Positions 17,099 through 26,519 of a stretch of 64,000 bases of DNA are shown piece after piece. The position numbers and the translations under genes are program-made. The notes under the pieces are model-generated. The model was not told where the DNA came from, did not search any database, and saw nothing but the letters and a program-made list of their open reading frames with translations. Location of the stretch: the NCBI GenBank assembly GCA_024687125.1, contig JAILFA010000012.1, positions 1-64,000 of the forward strand. Direction: 5' to 3'. The stretch is from Lachnospiraceae bacterium (GTDB lineage Bacteria; Bacillota; Clostridia; Lachnospirales; Lachnospiraceae). The stretch's first letter is position 1; every line of letters starts with the position of its first letter.

Positions 17099-18316
17099 TT
17101 ATAATGCGTCGATATTTGTATACAGAGAAATCATCGGAGCAAAAACTGCCGCGATGATCCCGACAACGATCAGTGCCATCACGATGATAATGATCGGTTC
17201 AAGCGCCGCGGCTGCGGCCTCCGTGGCCGCCGTAACCTCTTCCTCGTAATAATCGGCCGCCTTTTCCAGCATACTGTCGACCGTACCCGTCTCCTCGCCG
17301 ACCTTGATCATGTTGACGATCATCATCGGGTAAAGCCCGCTGTCCGCGATCGGATCCGCGAGACGCGACCCGCGGGTAACCTGTTCCTCAGCCCCCTTCA
17401 GACTCTGTTTGTACAGCTCATTGCCGAGTGTATCCGCCGTGATCGTGAGTGCGCGCATGATGGGCATCCCGGAGCCCAGAAGAGTACTCAGATTCCGGCT
17501 GAACTGGGCGCAGACCGTGCTTTTGTTGAGCTTGCCGAGTACCGGGAGTTTGAGTTTGAGACGGTCGATCCGTATTTTGCCGGAGGGCGTCGCCGCGTAA
17601 GAGCGGTATGCGATGACGATCGCGAGGATCACCAGCACCAGGATCCACCAGAAGCTGGTGAAAAATCCGCTGAACGCGACCAGGGTCTTCGTCGCCCCGG
17701 GCATCTCCGTGCCCATCTGATCGAACATCTGCGCATACATCGGGACGATCCTGGTGAGCATGATGACTACGACCGCGAGCGCTACCAGTGCCAGAATGAT
17801 CGGATAGACCATCGCCTTTTTTACTACGCCGCGCATCTTTTCCGACTTTTCGTAATGGATGGCCATGCGTTCAAAGGCCACCTCCAGGCGTCCCGCTTCT
17901 TCGCCGGCGCCGACCAGCGCCGTGAACATCGGCGGGAATACGCGGCTCTGCCGGTGCATGCTCTCCGACAGTGTCGCGCCTTTTTCAACCGAGATGCGCA
18001 CATCACGGAGGGCGTCCTTGAACATCTGATTCTCCGACTGCTCCTCCAGCATTTCCAGGGAACGCACGATGCTCACGCCGGAGCTGGAAAGAGTGACAAA
18101 CTGCCGGCAGAAGACGCTCATCTCCCGATGAGAGATCCCTTTGCTGAACGAGGGCAGCTTGATATTCCTGTCCAGACCGCTGGCTTCCTGTACGGAGATG
18201 ACCGTGTTGCCGCCGGATTTCAGCAGTTCGATCGCCGCGTTTTTATCACCCGCGGGAACTGTTCCCATCCGGGTCCTGCCTTCCGGTGTGATGATCCGGT
18301 ACTTGTAATTCGCCAT
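17099..18316 (-). CDS. pilC: Type IV pilus/type II secretion platform protein PilC
   Basis: The 405-residue inner-membrane protein has two repeated GspF domains (about residues 70-190 and 270-395), each with the SLEMLEEQ/GxxLxxSM-like signature (VEKGATLSESMHRQSRVFPPMF and VTRGSRLADPIADSGLYPMM regions), and three transmembrane helices near residues 170, 215 and 375. It forms the platform turned by the PilB ATPase. It is encoded 11 nt after pilB. A gap of about 100 nt without a terminator separates it from the first pilin gene. Confidence 0.95.
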   Translation of the reverse strand: MANYKYRIITPEGRTRMGTVPAGDKNAAIELLKSGGNTVISVQEASGLDRNIKLPSFSKGISHREMSVFCRQFVTLSSSGVSIVRSLEMLEEQSENQMFKDALRDVRISVEKGATLSESMHRQSRVFPPMFTALVGAGEEAGRLEVAFERMAIHYEKSEKMRGVVKKAMVYPIILALVALAVVVIMLTRIVPMYAQMFDQMGTEMPGATKTLVAFSGFFTSFWWILVLVILAIVIAYRSYAATPSGKIRIDRLKLKLPVLGKLNKSTVCAQFSRNLSTLLGSGMPIMRALTITADTLGNELYKQSLKGAEEQVTRGSRLADPIADSGLYPMMIVNMIKVGEETGTVDSMLEKAADYYEEEVTAATEAAAAALEPIIIIVMALIVVGIIAAVFAPMISLYTNIDAL

Positions 18317-18327
18317 GCCTTTTCCCT

Positions 18328-20028
18328 TTACTCTTCGTACGCGATCTTGCGCACCTCATCCATCGATGTGATCCTCTCGCGCACCAGACGCGCCGCCTGC
18401 TGCTGCAGCGTTGTCATGCCTTCATCCAGCGCGATCTGCTTGATCTCCGAACTGGGGCGCATCCGCGCGATCGCCAGATGGATCTCCGGCGAAGACGGCA
18501 GCATCTCATAAACCGCGATCCGCCCGTAATAGCCGGTGTGGCTGCAGCGCTGGCAGCCGACGGGTTCACTGATCGTCAGGGGTTCCGCGGGATCGACACC
18601 GAGCTCCTGCTTTTCCTCCTCGGTCGCCTCGCGGTCACGTTTGCAACTGCAGAGCCTGCGGACCAGGCGCTGTGCCACGACACCGACAAGCGCATCCGCG
18701 ATCAGATAAGGCTCGATGCCCATGTTCATAAGTCTGGCCACCGAGGCCTCAGTACTGTTCGTGTGCAGGGTGGAGACCACCAGATGGCCAGTGATGGATG
18801 CCTGGATCGCGATCTCCGCAGTCTCGGAGTCGCGGATCTCACCGATCATGATGACATCCGGATCCTGTCGCAGGATCGAACGCAGCGCACTGGCGAAGCT
18901 CATGTTGATCTTGTGGTTGACCTGGACCTGGTTCACGCCGTCCACGTTGGCTTCGACCGGGTCCTCGACCGTGACGATATTGACGCTCTCTTTGTTGAGC
19001 TGAGAAAGAGCCGTGTACAGAGTTGTGGATTTACCGCTTCCGGTAGGTCCTGTCACCAGGATCAGACCGTGCCGGTGCGAAAGCATATCATCAAACTTGA
19101 CCAGGTCATCTCCCTCCAGACCCAGTTCGCGTTTGTCGCGAGTCAGGCTCTCCTTGTTGTTGAATCGCATGACCAGTTTTTCACCGTAAACCGTCGGGAT
19201 CGAAGATACGCGGACATCATATTCCACGTGGTCGACCACAAGCGTCGTCCGGCCGTCCTGCGGCTTTCTCTTTTCGGAGATATCCATGCCGGAAATGATC
19301 TTGACACGGGCGGTGATCGCCGCCTGGATCGTGGAGTCGTGGCGCATGGCCTCGATCAGGTCGCCGTCGACACGAAAACGGATCCGGATCCCGTTGCGCA
19401 TGGGTTCAAAATGGATATCGCTGGCTCTCTGGTGTACCGCCTGCTCCATGATCGAACGCACCATGACAACGATCGGCGAGTTGTCGGTCTCGGTCTGTTC
19501 ATCGCGCTTTTCGCTCTTTTCCTCCTGCGCATCCTCTTCGCCGAACTCCTTTTTATAGCGCTCTGCGACCTCCATCACGGACTGCCGGCCGAAGAATCTG
19601 TCGATCTCGTAGGCGATCTGTGAGCTGGTCGAAAGGACCGGCTGTATTCTGCGGTTCGTAATGATGGAAATATCGTCCATCGCGATGAAGTCCATCGGAT
19701 CCGACATGGCTACCAGCAGGATGTTGGGATTGTTCTTGTCAAAGCCGATCGGGATCAGGTTATACTGCTTCGCGATGGTCTCATTGATCAGATAGACCGC
19801 ATCCTTGTCGAGCTTGATGTTGCGCAACTCCACATAGTCGATGTGCAGCAGCTCAGTCAGGATGTCGACCATCTTCTGCTCGGATACCAGGCCCAGGCTC
19901 ATGAGCGTTTCGCCGAGCTTGGTACCGCGTGTCTTCTGCTCTTTCAGCGCCTTTTCCAGCTGCTCCGGGGTGATGACCTGCTTCTGTACGAGAACGTCAC
20001 CCAGACGGATTCTTTGCCTTTGGATCAT
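18328..20028 (-). CDS. pilB: Type IV pilus assembly ATPase PilB/GspE
   Basis: The 566-residue motor ATPase has an N-terminal MshEN/T2SSE domain (LGDVLVQKQVITPEQLEKAL, residues about 6-25), a long ATPase domain with Walker A GPTGSGKST near 326-334, Walker B region LRQDPDVIMIGEIRD near 395, and a tetracysteine zinc site (CSC ... CQRC) near 465-505 that is typical of PilB/GspE extension ATPases and absent from PilT. It starts only 13 nt after the rpoD stop, so the pilus operon is physically joined to dgt-dnaG-rpoD. Confidence 0.95.
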   Translation of the reverse strand: MIQRQRIRLGDVLVQKQVITPEQLEKALKEQKTRGTKLGETLMSLGLVSEQKMVDILTELLHIDYVELRNIKLDKDAVYLINETIAKQYNLIPIGFDKNNPNILLVAMSDPMDFIAMDDISIITNRRIQPVLSTSSQIAYEIDRFFGRQSVMEVAERYKKEFGEEDAQEEKSEKRDEQTETDNSPIVVMVRSIMEQAVHQRASDIHFEPMRNGIRIRFRVDGDLIEAMRHDSTIQAAITARVKIISGMDISEKRKPQDGRTTLVVDHVEYDVRVSSIPTVYGEKLVMRFNNKESLTRDKRELGLEGDDLVKFDDMLSHRHGLILVTGPTGSGKSTTLYTALSQLNKESVNIVTVEDPVEANVDGVNQVQVNHKINMSFASALRSILRQDPDVIMIGEIRDSETAEIAIQASITGHLVVSTLHTNSTEASVARLMNMGIEPYLIADALVGVVAQRLVRRLCSCKRDREATEEEKQELGVDPAEPLTISEPVGCQRCSHTGYYGRIAVYEMLPSSPEIHLAIARMRPSSEIKQIALDEGMTTLQQQAARLVRERITSMDEVRKIAYEE

Positions 20029-20041
20029 AGCTGCCTCACTT

Positions 20042-22306
20042 TCAATCTAAGTAGTCTTTCAGCTTTCTGGATCTGCTCGGGTGGCGGAGCTTGCGCAGCG
20101 CCTTGGCTTCGATCTGGCGGATACGCTCACGGGTGACATTGAACTCACGTCCGACCTCCTCCAGCGTCCTGGCACGGCCGTCATCCAGGCCAAAGCGCAG
20201 CCGGAGCACCTTCTGCTCGCGCTCGGTCAGCGTCCCAAGCACCTCTACAAGCTGCTCCTTGAGCAGAGTGAACGCCGCCGCGTCCGCCGGGACCGGCACA
20301 TGATCATCCTGGATGAAGTCACCGAGATGGCTGTCCTCCTCCTCGCCGATGGGTGTCTCCAGAGACACCGGCTCCTGCGAGATCTTCAGGATCTCCCGCA
20401 CGCGCTCGACCGGAATGTTCATCTTTTCCGCAATCTCCTCGGGACTGGGTTCCCGCCCGAGCTCCTGCAGAAGCTGCCTGCTGATGCGGATCAGTTTGTT
20501 GATCGTCTCAACCATGTGTACCGGGATCCGGATCGTACGCGCCTGATCGGCGATCGCGCGCGTGATGGCCTGCCGGATCCACCAGGTCGCATAGGTGGAA
20601 AACTTGAAGCCCTTGCGGAAGTCGAATTTCTCAACGGCTTTGATCAGACCCAGATTGCCTTCCTGGATCAGATCAAGGAACAGCATTCCGCGCCCGACAT
20701 ACCGTTTGGCAATGCTGACCACGAGACGCAGATTGGCCTCCGCGAGCTTGTTCTTGGCATCCTCGCCGGCGGCGATCGGTGCCTGCAGCGCCTTCTTTTC
20801 TTTGTCTGTCAGCTTCTTCTTGAGTTTGTCCTGATCGAGCATCTTTTTGGAATTCTCGATCATATCACTGATCTTCTTTCTGGCCTCCTCGGCTTCCTCG
20901 TCGTCGCCCTTGACGGCCTTCAGCTCCTTTTCATATTCCTTGATACGGTTCTTGACGTTCTGTCTGCCCTCAGCCGTCATCTTGGTGCGGTCGTCACGCA
21001 GCTTCTTCTCCGCGTTCAGGCCGTCCTCCATGCGCTTTGCCAGAACGATCTCCTCGTCGGCGGACAGAAGCGGGACCTTGCCGATCTCTTTGAGATACAT
21101 GCGGACAGGATCCTCGATAGCGACGTTGTCGGGGACAGAGAGATCGATGTTCTCCATATCGACCTCTTCCTCCTCGATGATAATCTCATCGTCATCCGGA
21201 AGCTCATCGGGATCCTCGTCGGTCTTGAGGACATCGATCCCCTCCGACTCCATGATCTCAAGCACACGTTCAAAATGCTCATCGTCCAGGCCGACATCGA
21301 CCAGATGGTCCTTGATCTCGTTGTATTCCAGGACGTTCTTCTTTTTCTTGGCAATAAGGAGCAGATCGTTCATTTTTTTCTGGAAGCGCTGCTGCAGAGC
21401 CTCATCGATCTCGTGGGCACCCTCTTCTCCCTCAGCGCCGAGAAGCAGCTCCTCTTCCTCCCAGGAGAGCGTATGTCCCTTCTGCTGCTCTTCAGCCGCG
21501 GGAGCCTCCTTCTTTTTCTTTTTGGAGGAGGAAGGAGCGGGCTCCTCCTTCTGCTCTGTCCCGGAAGCGAGACGCGCCGCGCGTTTTTCCGCGGAGAGCT
21601 TGGCCGCGCCGTAAAGCACGCCTTCTCTGGCGGCTGCCGCCGCACCGTAGAGCTTTTTTCCGGACTCATTCTGACCGGCTTCGGCTTCGACCTGGCCCTT
21701 TTTGGATTTCTTTTTTCCGTCCTTCTTCTGTTCCTCGGCCAGACGCGCCGCGCGTTTTTCCGCCGACACCTTGGCAGCGCCGAAGAGAACGCCCTGATGC
21801 GCCGCTGCCGCCGCGCCGTAAAGCTTCTTTTCCTCCGCTTTGGAGGAGGGCTTTTTCTTTTCCTCGGCAAGCCGTTCTGCGCGCTTTTCCGCCGACACCT
21901 TGGCGGCACCGTAGAGGACGCCCTGATGCGCCGCCGCTGCCGCGCCGTAAAGCTTCTTTTCCGCCGTCTTCTTCTCAGACACCTTCTTTTCCGGCGCCTT
22001 CTTTTCCGGTGCCTTCTTCTCGGTCACCTTCTTTTCCGGCGTCTTCTTCTCAGCCGCCTTCTTTTCCGGTGCCTTCTTCTCGGTCACCTTTTTCTCCGGA
22101 GCCTTCTTTTCCGCCGGCTTCTTTTCTGCAGCCTTCTTTTCCGCGGGTTTCTTTTTGGAAGCGGACTTCTTTTCCGCCTCCAGCTTGGCCGCGCGCTTTT
22201 CCGCCGACACCTTGGCGGCGCCGAAGAGTACGCCCGCGTGCGCGGCCGCCGCAGCACCGTAAAGCTTCTTTTCCGGTTTCTTGTTTCTGTCCTCTTTCTT
22301 TGCCAC
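20042..22306 (-). CDS. rpoD: Primary sigma factor SigA (RpoD) with long repeat-rich N-terminal extension
   Basis: From about residue 303 this is a normal group 1 sigma-70: region 1.1, region 1.2 ([16 protein letters not shown]), region 2 ([37 protein letters not shown] ... [10 protein letters not shown]), region 3 and region 4.2 ([30 protein letters not shown]). The first ~300 residues are unusual: four copies of a ~30-residue unit ([20 protein letters not shown] then VSAEKRA) near 13-42, 117-146, 160-189 and 217-246, and between copies 1 and 2 a run of pentapeptides of the EKKAP type (about 56-118). The start is GTG with AAAGGA 8 nt upstream. It lies between dnaG and pilB. Confidence 0.95.
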   Translation of the reverse strand: MAKKEDRNKKPEKKLYGAAAAAHAGVLFGAAKVSAEKRAAKLEAEKKSASKKKPAEKKAAEKKPAEKKAPEKKVTEKKAPEKKAAEKKTPEKKVTEKKAPEKKAPEKKVSEKKTAEKKLYGAAAAAHQGVLYGAAKVSAEKRAERLAEEKKKPSSKAEEKKLYGAAAAAHQGVLFGAAKVSAEKRAARLAEEQKKDGKKKSKKGQVEAEAGQNESGKKLYGAAAAAREGVLYGAAKLSAEKRAARLASGTEQKEEPAPSSSKKKKKEAPAAEEQQKGHTLSWEEEELLLGAEGEEGAHEIDEALQQRFQKKMNDLLLIAKKKKNVLEYNEIKDHLVDVGLDDEHFERVLEIMESEGIDVLKTDEDPDELPDDDEIIIEEEEVDMENIDLSVPDNVAIEDPVRMYLKEIGKVPLLSADEEIVLAKRMEDGLNAEKKLRDDRTKMTAEGRQNVKNRIKEYEKELKAVKGDDEEAEEARKKISDMIENSKKMLDQDKLKKKLTDKEKKALQAPIAAGEDAKNKLAEANLRLVVSIAKRYVGRGMLFLDLIQEGNLGLIKAVEKFDFRKGFKFSTYATWWIRQAITRAIADQARTIRIPVHMVETINKLIRISRQLLQELGREPSPEEIAEKMNIPVERVREILKISQEPVSLETPIGEEEDSHLGDFIQDDHVPVPADAAAFTLLKEQLVEVLGTLTEREQKVLRLRFGLDDGRARTLEEVGREFNVTRERIRQIEAKALRKLRHPSRSRKLKDYLD

Positions 22307-22329
22307 TGTGATTATCCTTTCTTGCTCTC

Positions 22330-24114
22330 TTATGATAATGAGATCTTCAGTTTCTTCAGTTCGTCGATCTTCTTTCGATTCTCTACCACCAGGCTCAGGT
22401 ATGCCGGATCCTCTTTGGAGAATGCGGCGGCCTCATCCTCGAGGGCATGCCGCCTGATGTCCCGGATCAGATTCTCCAATGCCCGCTCGCGCTCCGGCAC
22501 GGTGTTTACTCCCTGTACCGGTGTGTCAAACAACGCGGCCACCCTTGCCTGATCCTCCTCGGCACAGCCGGAAATGATCGCAGCGGGAACAAGCGTCCCT
22601 GCCCGGATATCGGCAAACATGCGTTCCGCGATCTGCCGGTACAGCGGATCCGAGAAATCTTCTATCTTAAGATACTGCTCGATCACCGGCAGAATTCCAG
22701 GTTCATCCGAGAGCCAGGTGAGGAGCATCCTCTGGGGCTTTAACCGCCTCTCATCCTCTTCCCGCCGCCCGGCGTCACCCGCGGCATTCTGACGCCGCGC
22801 CCGGACCGCCGGCTGCGCAATGCCTGTCCTCGCCGCCATGTCCGCGACCAGGTGGCGCAGATCCTCAAGAGAGATCCCGTACTTTGAGGCCGTCGCGGCG
22901 ATATAGTTTTCACGCTCGATGGGCTCGGAAAAACCGCAGAGCTTCTCTGCCGCAGCCCGGATAAAACGTGTGCGTCCCTCCGGGTCCTGCATATCGTAGT
23001 CTCTCTCCGCGACCCTGAGTTCGAAAAAGTAGGTGCTCTCCGCCTTCTTCAGACGCTCCGCGAACGCATCCCGCCCCTCGTTCTTGATGAACTCATCCGG
23101 ATCCTTGTGCGGTGCGAGATTCAGAACCCGGCCGCGAAGCCCCGCCTCTTTCAGGATACCGATCGCCCGCTTTGCCGCCATGATCCCCGCCTCGTCACTG
23201 TCATAAGAGAGGATCACTTCATCGGCGTACCGTCCGAGGATCCTGGCCTGCATCTCGGTAAAAGCCGTACCCAGCGACGCCACTGCCTGCGTAAAGCCGG
23301 CCTGATGCATCGCGATGACGTCCATATACCCCTCGCAGAGGATCATGCTGCCGGTCCGCGATCCCCTGGCATAGTTCAGGCCGTAGAGATTGCGCCCTTT
23401 ATCAAAGATCAGCGTCTCGGGGGAGTTCAGATACTTGGGCTTTCCGTCCCCCAGCACACGCCCGCCGAAGCCGATCACATGGTTGCCGCCGTCAAAGATC
23501 GGAAACATGACGCGGTTCCAGAACTTTTCCGTTATCCCGCGCTTTTCATCATGGGTGGCCAGCCCCGCCTCGATGATCTCCGCGTCGGTAAATCCCGCCT
23601 TCCTGAGATGCTTTACGAGCGGATTTCCGCCGACATCGGCATATCCCAGGCCGAAGTGCTTTATGGTCCTGTCGTCCAGTCCTCTGTCAGCAAAGTATTG
23701 TCTGCCCTGCTTTCCCGCATCTTCGTACAGCTGATGGTAGTAAAACAGTGCGGCTTCCTTGTTGACGGCGAGCAGACGCTGCTTTTTATCCCGCACTCTG
23801 CGCGCGTTCTCGGAATTATCCTCATCCGGGACCGCCATCCCGGCACGCTCCGCCAAATTCCTGATCGCTTCCGTAAAGGTCAGGTTCTCATACTGCATGA
23901 CAAACGAAATAACATTGCCCCCCGCGTTGCAGCCGAAGCAATGAAAGATCTGCTTGCCCTGATGCACGGAAAAAGAGGGTGTCTTTTCGTTATGGAACGG
24001 ACAGAGCCCGAAATGATTGGCGCCGCGCCTTTCAAGGTGGACCACCTGGCCCACTACGTCAAGGATATCATTGCGCGAACGAACTTCTTCAATAAAACTG
24101 TCGCTGAAAGCCAA
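22330..24114 (-). CDS. dnaG: DNA primase
   Basis: The 594-residue enzyme makes RNA primers at the replication fork. The N-terminal CHC2 zinc finger has Cys38, His41, Cys59 and Cys62. The Toprim core follows ([17 protein letters not shown] near 258 and SYDSDEAG near 303), and a C-terminal helicase-binding domain ends the protein. Domain order and length are typical. It is 23 nt upstream of rpoD in the classical macromolecular-synthesis operon. Confidence 0.97.
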   Translation of the reverse strand: MAFSDSFIEEVRSRNDILDVVGQVVHLERRGANHFGLCPFHNEKTPSFSVHQGKQIFHCFGCNAGGNVISFVMQYENLTFTEAIRNLAERAGMAVPDEDNSENARRVRDKKQRLLAVNKEAALFYYHQLYEDAGKQGRQYFADRGLDDRTIKHFGLGYADVGGNPLVKHLRKAGFTDAEIIEAGLATHDEKRGITEKFWNRVMFPIFDGGNHVIGFGGRVLGDGKPKYLNSPETLIFDKGRNLYGLNYARGSRTGSMILCEGYMDVIAMHQAGFTQAVASLGTAFTEMQARILGRYADEVILSYDSDEAGIMAAKRAIGILKEAGLRGRVLNLAPHKDPDEFIKNEGRDAFAERLKKAESTYFFELRVAERDYDMQDPEGRTRFIRAAAEKLCGFSEPIERENYIAATASKYGISLEDLRHLVADMAARTGIAQPAVRARRQNAAGDAGRREEDERRLKPQRMLLTWLSDEPGILPVIEQYLKIEDFSDPLYRQIAERMFADIRAGTLVPAAIISGCAEEDQARVAALFDTPVQGVNTVPERERALENLIRDIRRHALEDEAAAFSKEDPAYLSLVVENRKKIDELKKLKISLS

Positions 24115-24123
24115 TGCCTCACC

Positions 24124-25131
24124 TCAATAAACTGACCAGGATTTTGGGATATGGATCTCTTCATAGCGCGCGATCGCATAGCGGTCTGTCATGGAACTGA
24201 TATGATCGCACACGCAGCGCTCAACGCTCTCGCCGTCGCTCATCATCCGCTGCTGCAGACGCGGAAGCTCCTCCGGATGGCTGCAGTAGTATTCGTACAG
24301 GGTGCGCACCAGCTGCGTGGCCTTGCCCTCCTCACCCTTGGCGATCGGATTTGTATAGACCGCTTCAAACATGAACGAACGGAGATCCTGCATCGCCTGC
24401 GCGACGTCGTCGGACATCCGGATCTCGGCGCTGTCCGCGCTGGTCACGATAATGTCGTGGATAAAGTTATCGAGCCACTGGCCGTTCGTCCATCCGATCA
24501 CCTCGGCGATCTCACGGGGGATATCCGCCTCACGCAGGATACCGCCGCGAATGGCGTCATCCATATCGTGATGGATATACGCGATCTTGTCGGAAAGGCG
24601 AACGATCTGCCCCTCCGGTGTCGCGGGAGTCAGGGAAAGCTCGTGGTTCAGGATGCCGTCCCGAACCTCCCAGGTGAGGTTCAGCCCCTCGCCGTCCTTT
24701 TCCAGGATCTCAACGATCCTCAGACTCTGCTCGTTGTGCTTGAACCCCATGGGGCAGACGGCATTCAGCGCGCGTTCCCCGGCATGGCCGAAAGGTGTGT
24801 GCCCGAGATCATGCCCCAGCGCGATCGCCTCCGCGAGATCCTCGTTGAGACGCAGCGCCCGTGCGATCGTGCGCGCGTTCTGGGATACCTCAAGCGTATG
24901 CGTCATCCGCGTGCGGTAATGATCTCCGTCCGGCGTGAGGAATACCTGCGTTTTATCCTTGAGCCTGCGAAATGACTTGGCATACAGGATCCTGTCCCTG
25001 TCCCTCTGAAAACAGGGACGCAGGTCACAGTCCTCCTCGATCCGGTCCCGTCCGCGCGAATGACTTGAAAGCGTCGCATAGGGACTCAGGATCTCTTCTT
25101 CTCTTTTTTCAAGATTTTCACGGATTTTCAT
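24124..25131 (-). CDS. dgt: Deoxyguanosinetriphosphate triphosphohydrolase-like protein
   Basis: A 335-residue HD-domain hydrolase. The metal-binding histidine in RTRMTHTLEV (about residue 75) and the HD pair in LGHDLGHTPFGHAGE (about 103-117) are clear, as is the CFQRDRDRILYAKSFRRLKDKTQ N-terminal signature. Family members hydrolyse dNTPs, thereby tuning the pool for replication. The ATG at 25131 is preferred over the one 15 nt upstream because a GGGG Shine-Dalgarno sits 6 nt before it. It heads the dgt-dnaG-rpoD operon, an order common in Clostridia. Confidence 0.93.
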   Translation of the reverse strand: MKIRENLEKREEEILSPYATLSSHSRGRDRIEEDCDLRPCFQRDRDRILYAKSFRRLKDKTQVFLTPDGDHYRTRMTHTLEVSQNARTIARALRLNEDLAEAIALGHDLGHTPFGHAGERALNAVCPMGFKHNEQSLRIVEILEKDGEGLNLTWEVRDGILNHELSLTPATPEGQIVRLSDKIAYIHHDMDDAIRGGILREADIPREIAEVIGWTNGQWLDNFIHDIIVTSADSAEIRMSDDVAQAMQDLRSFMFEAVYTNPIAKGEEGKATQLVRTLYEYYCSHPEELPRLQQRMMSDGESVERCVCDHISSMTDRYAIARYEEIHIPKSWSVY

Positions 25132-25165
25132 CAGGCACCCCAACATGTGGTATGTGGCGCTCCTG

Positions 25166-25207
25166 ACAGAAAGAACCCCACACTGTTATGTTCGGTGCGG
25201 GGTTCTG
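25166..25207 (-). terminator. Hairpin between the decayed gene and dgt
   Basis: A 12-bp stem (AGAACCCC with GGGGTTCT as outer part, arms about 25172-25183 and 25194-25206) is followed on the minus strand by TTCTTTCTGTC, a weak T-tract. It probably terminates transcription of the upstream decayed gene; because a TATAAA-like element lies just upstream (about 25213-25218) it could instead belong to the dgt leader. Confidence 0.55.
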
Positions 25208-25247
25208 AATTCCTTTTATAGCAAGTGTTATTTTTTCGATTTGTTTC

Positions 25248-26054
25248 TTATGCTTCGATCTTCTTTCTGTGATCATCATAAGCCTTCTTGACGATCAGCG
25301 CGATCACGATGAGGAGGAGAAGCAGCCACCACCAGTTCATCTGAGCACCGCTCTGCTCGAAGGTCTTCGCAAGCGCGACCTCTTCTTCAGCGATCGTCAC
25401 GAGCTCGGTCTCGGCGGTCTCGTTCGTGATCTCTTCGGCCTCTGCCAGAAGGGTCTCATCGATCTCTTCCGCGCTGTCCGCGATCTCCTCGCTGCCGGCT
25501 TCTCTCTTTACACCGAGGACGGCTGCCTTTTTGCTGCTGTCCTGTGCTGCCGTTCTGTTCACGCCCAGAACCTGCTGTCCCTGAACCGCTGCTCCGCCTG
25601 CTGCCACGAGGGTCACATTGCCATCAGCGGTCTGTGCATCGCCGTCTTCGGTCTGTGCGCTGCTGCCTGCGACAACAACATCACCATTGTCATCAGCGCT
25701 GCTCTCTTCGAAATCTGCCGCTTCGTCCGCGGGAACTACCACAACCGCGAATCTGGAGAGGTCGATGGAATCAACGATCCTGCGGGCTTCCTCAACACGA
25801 TCCTCAAGGCCTTCCTTGACGATCCTGGCCGCATCCAGACCGCTCTGTGCCGCGCTCAGCTGACCCTGCAGAGCCTCCAGACGGCTGCTGTCGATCGTGA
25901 TGTTCTAAAGTCTGTCGATCTCTGCCTTAAGTGCTGCCACCTCATCGGCTGCCGCCGCCACTGCCCTGGCAGTTTCCTCATACTCGCTCAGGTCGCTCAG
26001 CGCCTCATACGCTTTGCAGAGCTTCTGGTAATCATCGAAGTTTCCGGGGATTCC
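25248..26054 (-). pseudogene. Decayed gene for a membrane-anchored coiled-coil protein
   Basis: A continuous minus-strand frame encodes Glu/Ala-rich coiled-coil sequence (LCKAYEALSDLSEYEETA, later LQGQLSAAQSGLDAARIV), a Ser/Asp/Ala-rich linker and a C-terminal transmembrane segment (MNWWWLLLLLIVIALIV) with a basic tail, the layout of a surface protein anchor. The frame is cut by an in-frame TAG at 25905-25907 and bounded by a TGA at 26055-26057. No ATG, GTG or TTG with a Shine-Dalgarno exists upstream of the TAG, and the first GTG downstream (25742) lies inside a predicted strand without a ribosome site. A promoter-like sequence is still present. I read it as a pseudogene, with sequencing error as the alternative. 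A 164-residue product from 25742 cannot be excluded. Confidence 0.6.
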
Positions 26055-26093
26055 TCAAGGCTCAATGGTACGGGCGTTCCTTAAAGTAACGTC

Positions 26094-26121
26094 ATTGTAC
26101 AACAGAAAAAATCAAAAGCAA
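26094..26121 (-). promoter_or_regulatory. Promoter of the decayed membrane-protein gene
   Basis: TTGCTT (26116-26121) and TACAAT (26094-26099) are 16 bp apart on the minus strand, within an AT-rich stretch (26100-26170). It directs transcription into the decayed frame. The 26055-26181 interval contains nothing else I recognise. Confidence 0.5.
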
Positions 26122-26181
26122 GAGAAAAATCGAAAAATTTCAAAATTTTTATTTTTTGAGATGAATTCAGATTTTTCGGGG

Positions 26182-26511
26182 CTATGTCGTCCAGGGTGCC
26201 TCTGCTGCCGTGAGCCAGCGCGGCCTGTCCGCCTCATAGCGTTCGGTCAGCCAGGCGGCTGCCTGCTCCAGGCCGTCCGCGGAGAAAGGAAAGGATTCCG
26301 AACTCTTTTCCTCGTCTGCGGTACTCGCCCAGGAATAGGGCTCCGGCCATACGGTCGCAAGGATCTGGACACCCTCCTCGACCGGCTTGTCGGGGCGCAT
26401 CCTTTTCAGGGGATCCGCCGCCACGCGGTAGCGCATCCCCTGATAAGAGCCGAAAAATGCCTCCCCATAGAAGTAATGGTTCAGTCCGAACAGATCGTGA
26501 GCTGTGATCAT
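26182..26511 (-). CDS. Small hypothetical protein (109 aa)
   Basis: This aromatic-rich acidic protein (MITAHDLFGLNHYFYGEAFFGS at its start is the most distinctive part, split here only as a description) has no signal peptide, membrane helix or known motif that I recognise. It begins 8 nt after the stop of the DUF6465 gene, so it is probably the second gene of that operon. Its Shine-Dalgarno is weak, suggesting translational coupling. The conserved-looking N-terminus argues for a real gene. Confidence 0.65.
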   Translation of the reverse strand: MITAHDLFGLNHYFYGEAFFGSYQGMRYRVAADPLKRMRPDKPVEEGVQILATVWPEPYSWASTADEEKSSESFPFSADGLEQAAAWLTERYEADRPRWLTAAEAPWTT

Positions 26512-26519
26512 GGTCTGCC

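Noticed and set aside
21590-22270. Periodic repeats that could be taken for a CRISPR or DNA satellite
   Set aside because: The periodicity is in frame with the sigma-factor gene and varies at third codon positions, so it is protein-level repetition; there are no unique spacers.
20081-22552. An 823-codon plus-strand frame opposite rpoD
   Set aside because: The Leu/Arg/Phe-rich translation is the antisense of the Lys/Ala/Glu repeats and sigma regions; no start signal or homology is visible.
26055-26057. TGA as a selenocysteine codon in the decayed surface-protein frame
   Set aside because: No SECIS-like hairpin is evident just downstream, a second stop (TAG) follows, and no start codon lies upstream.
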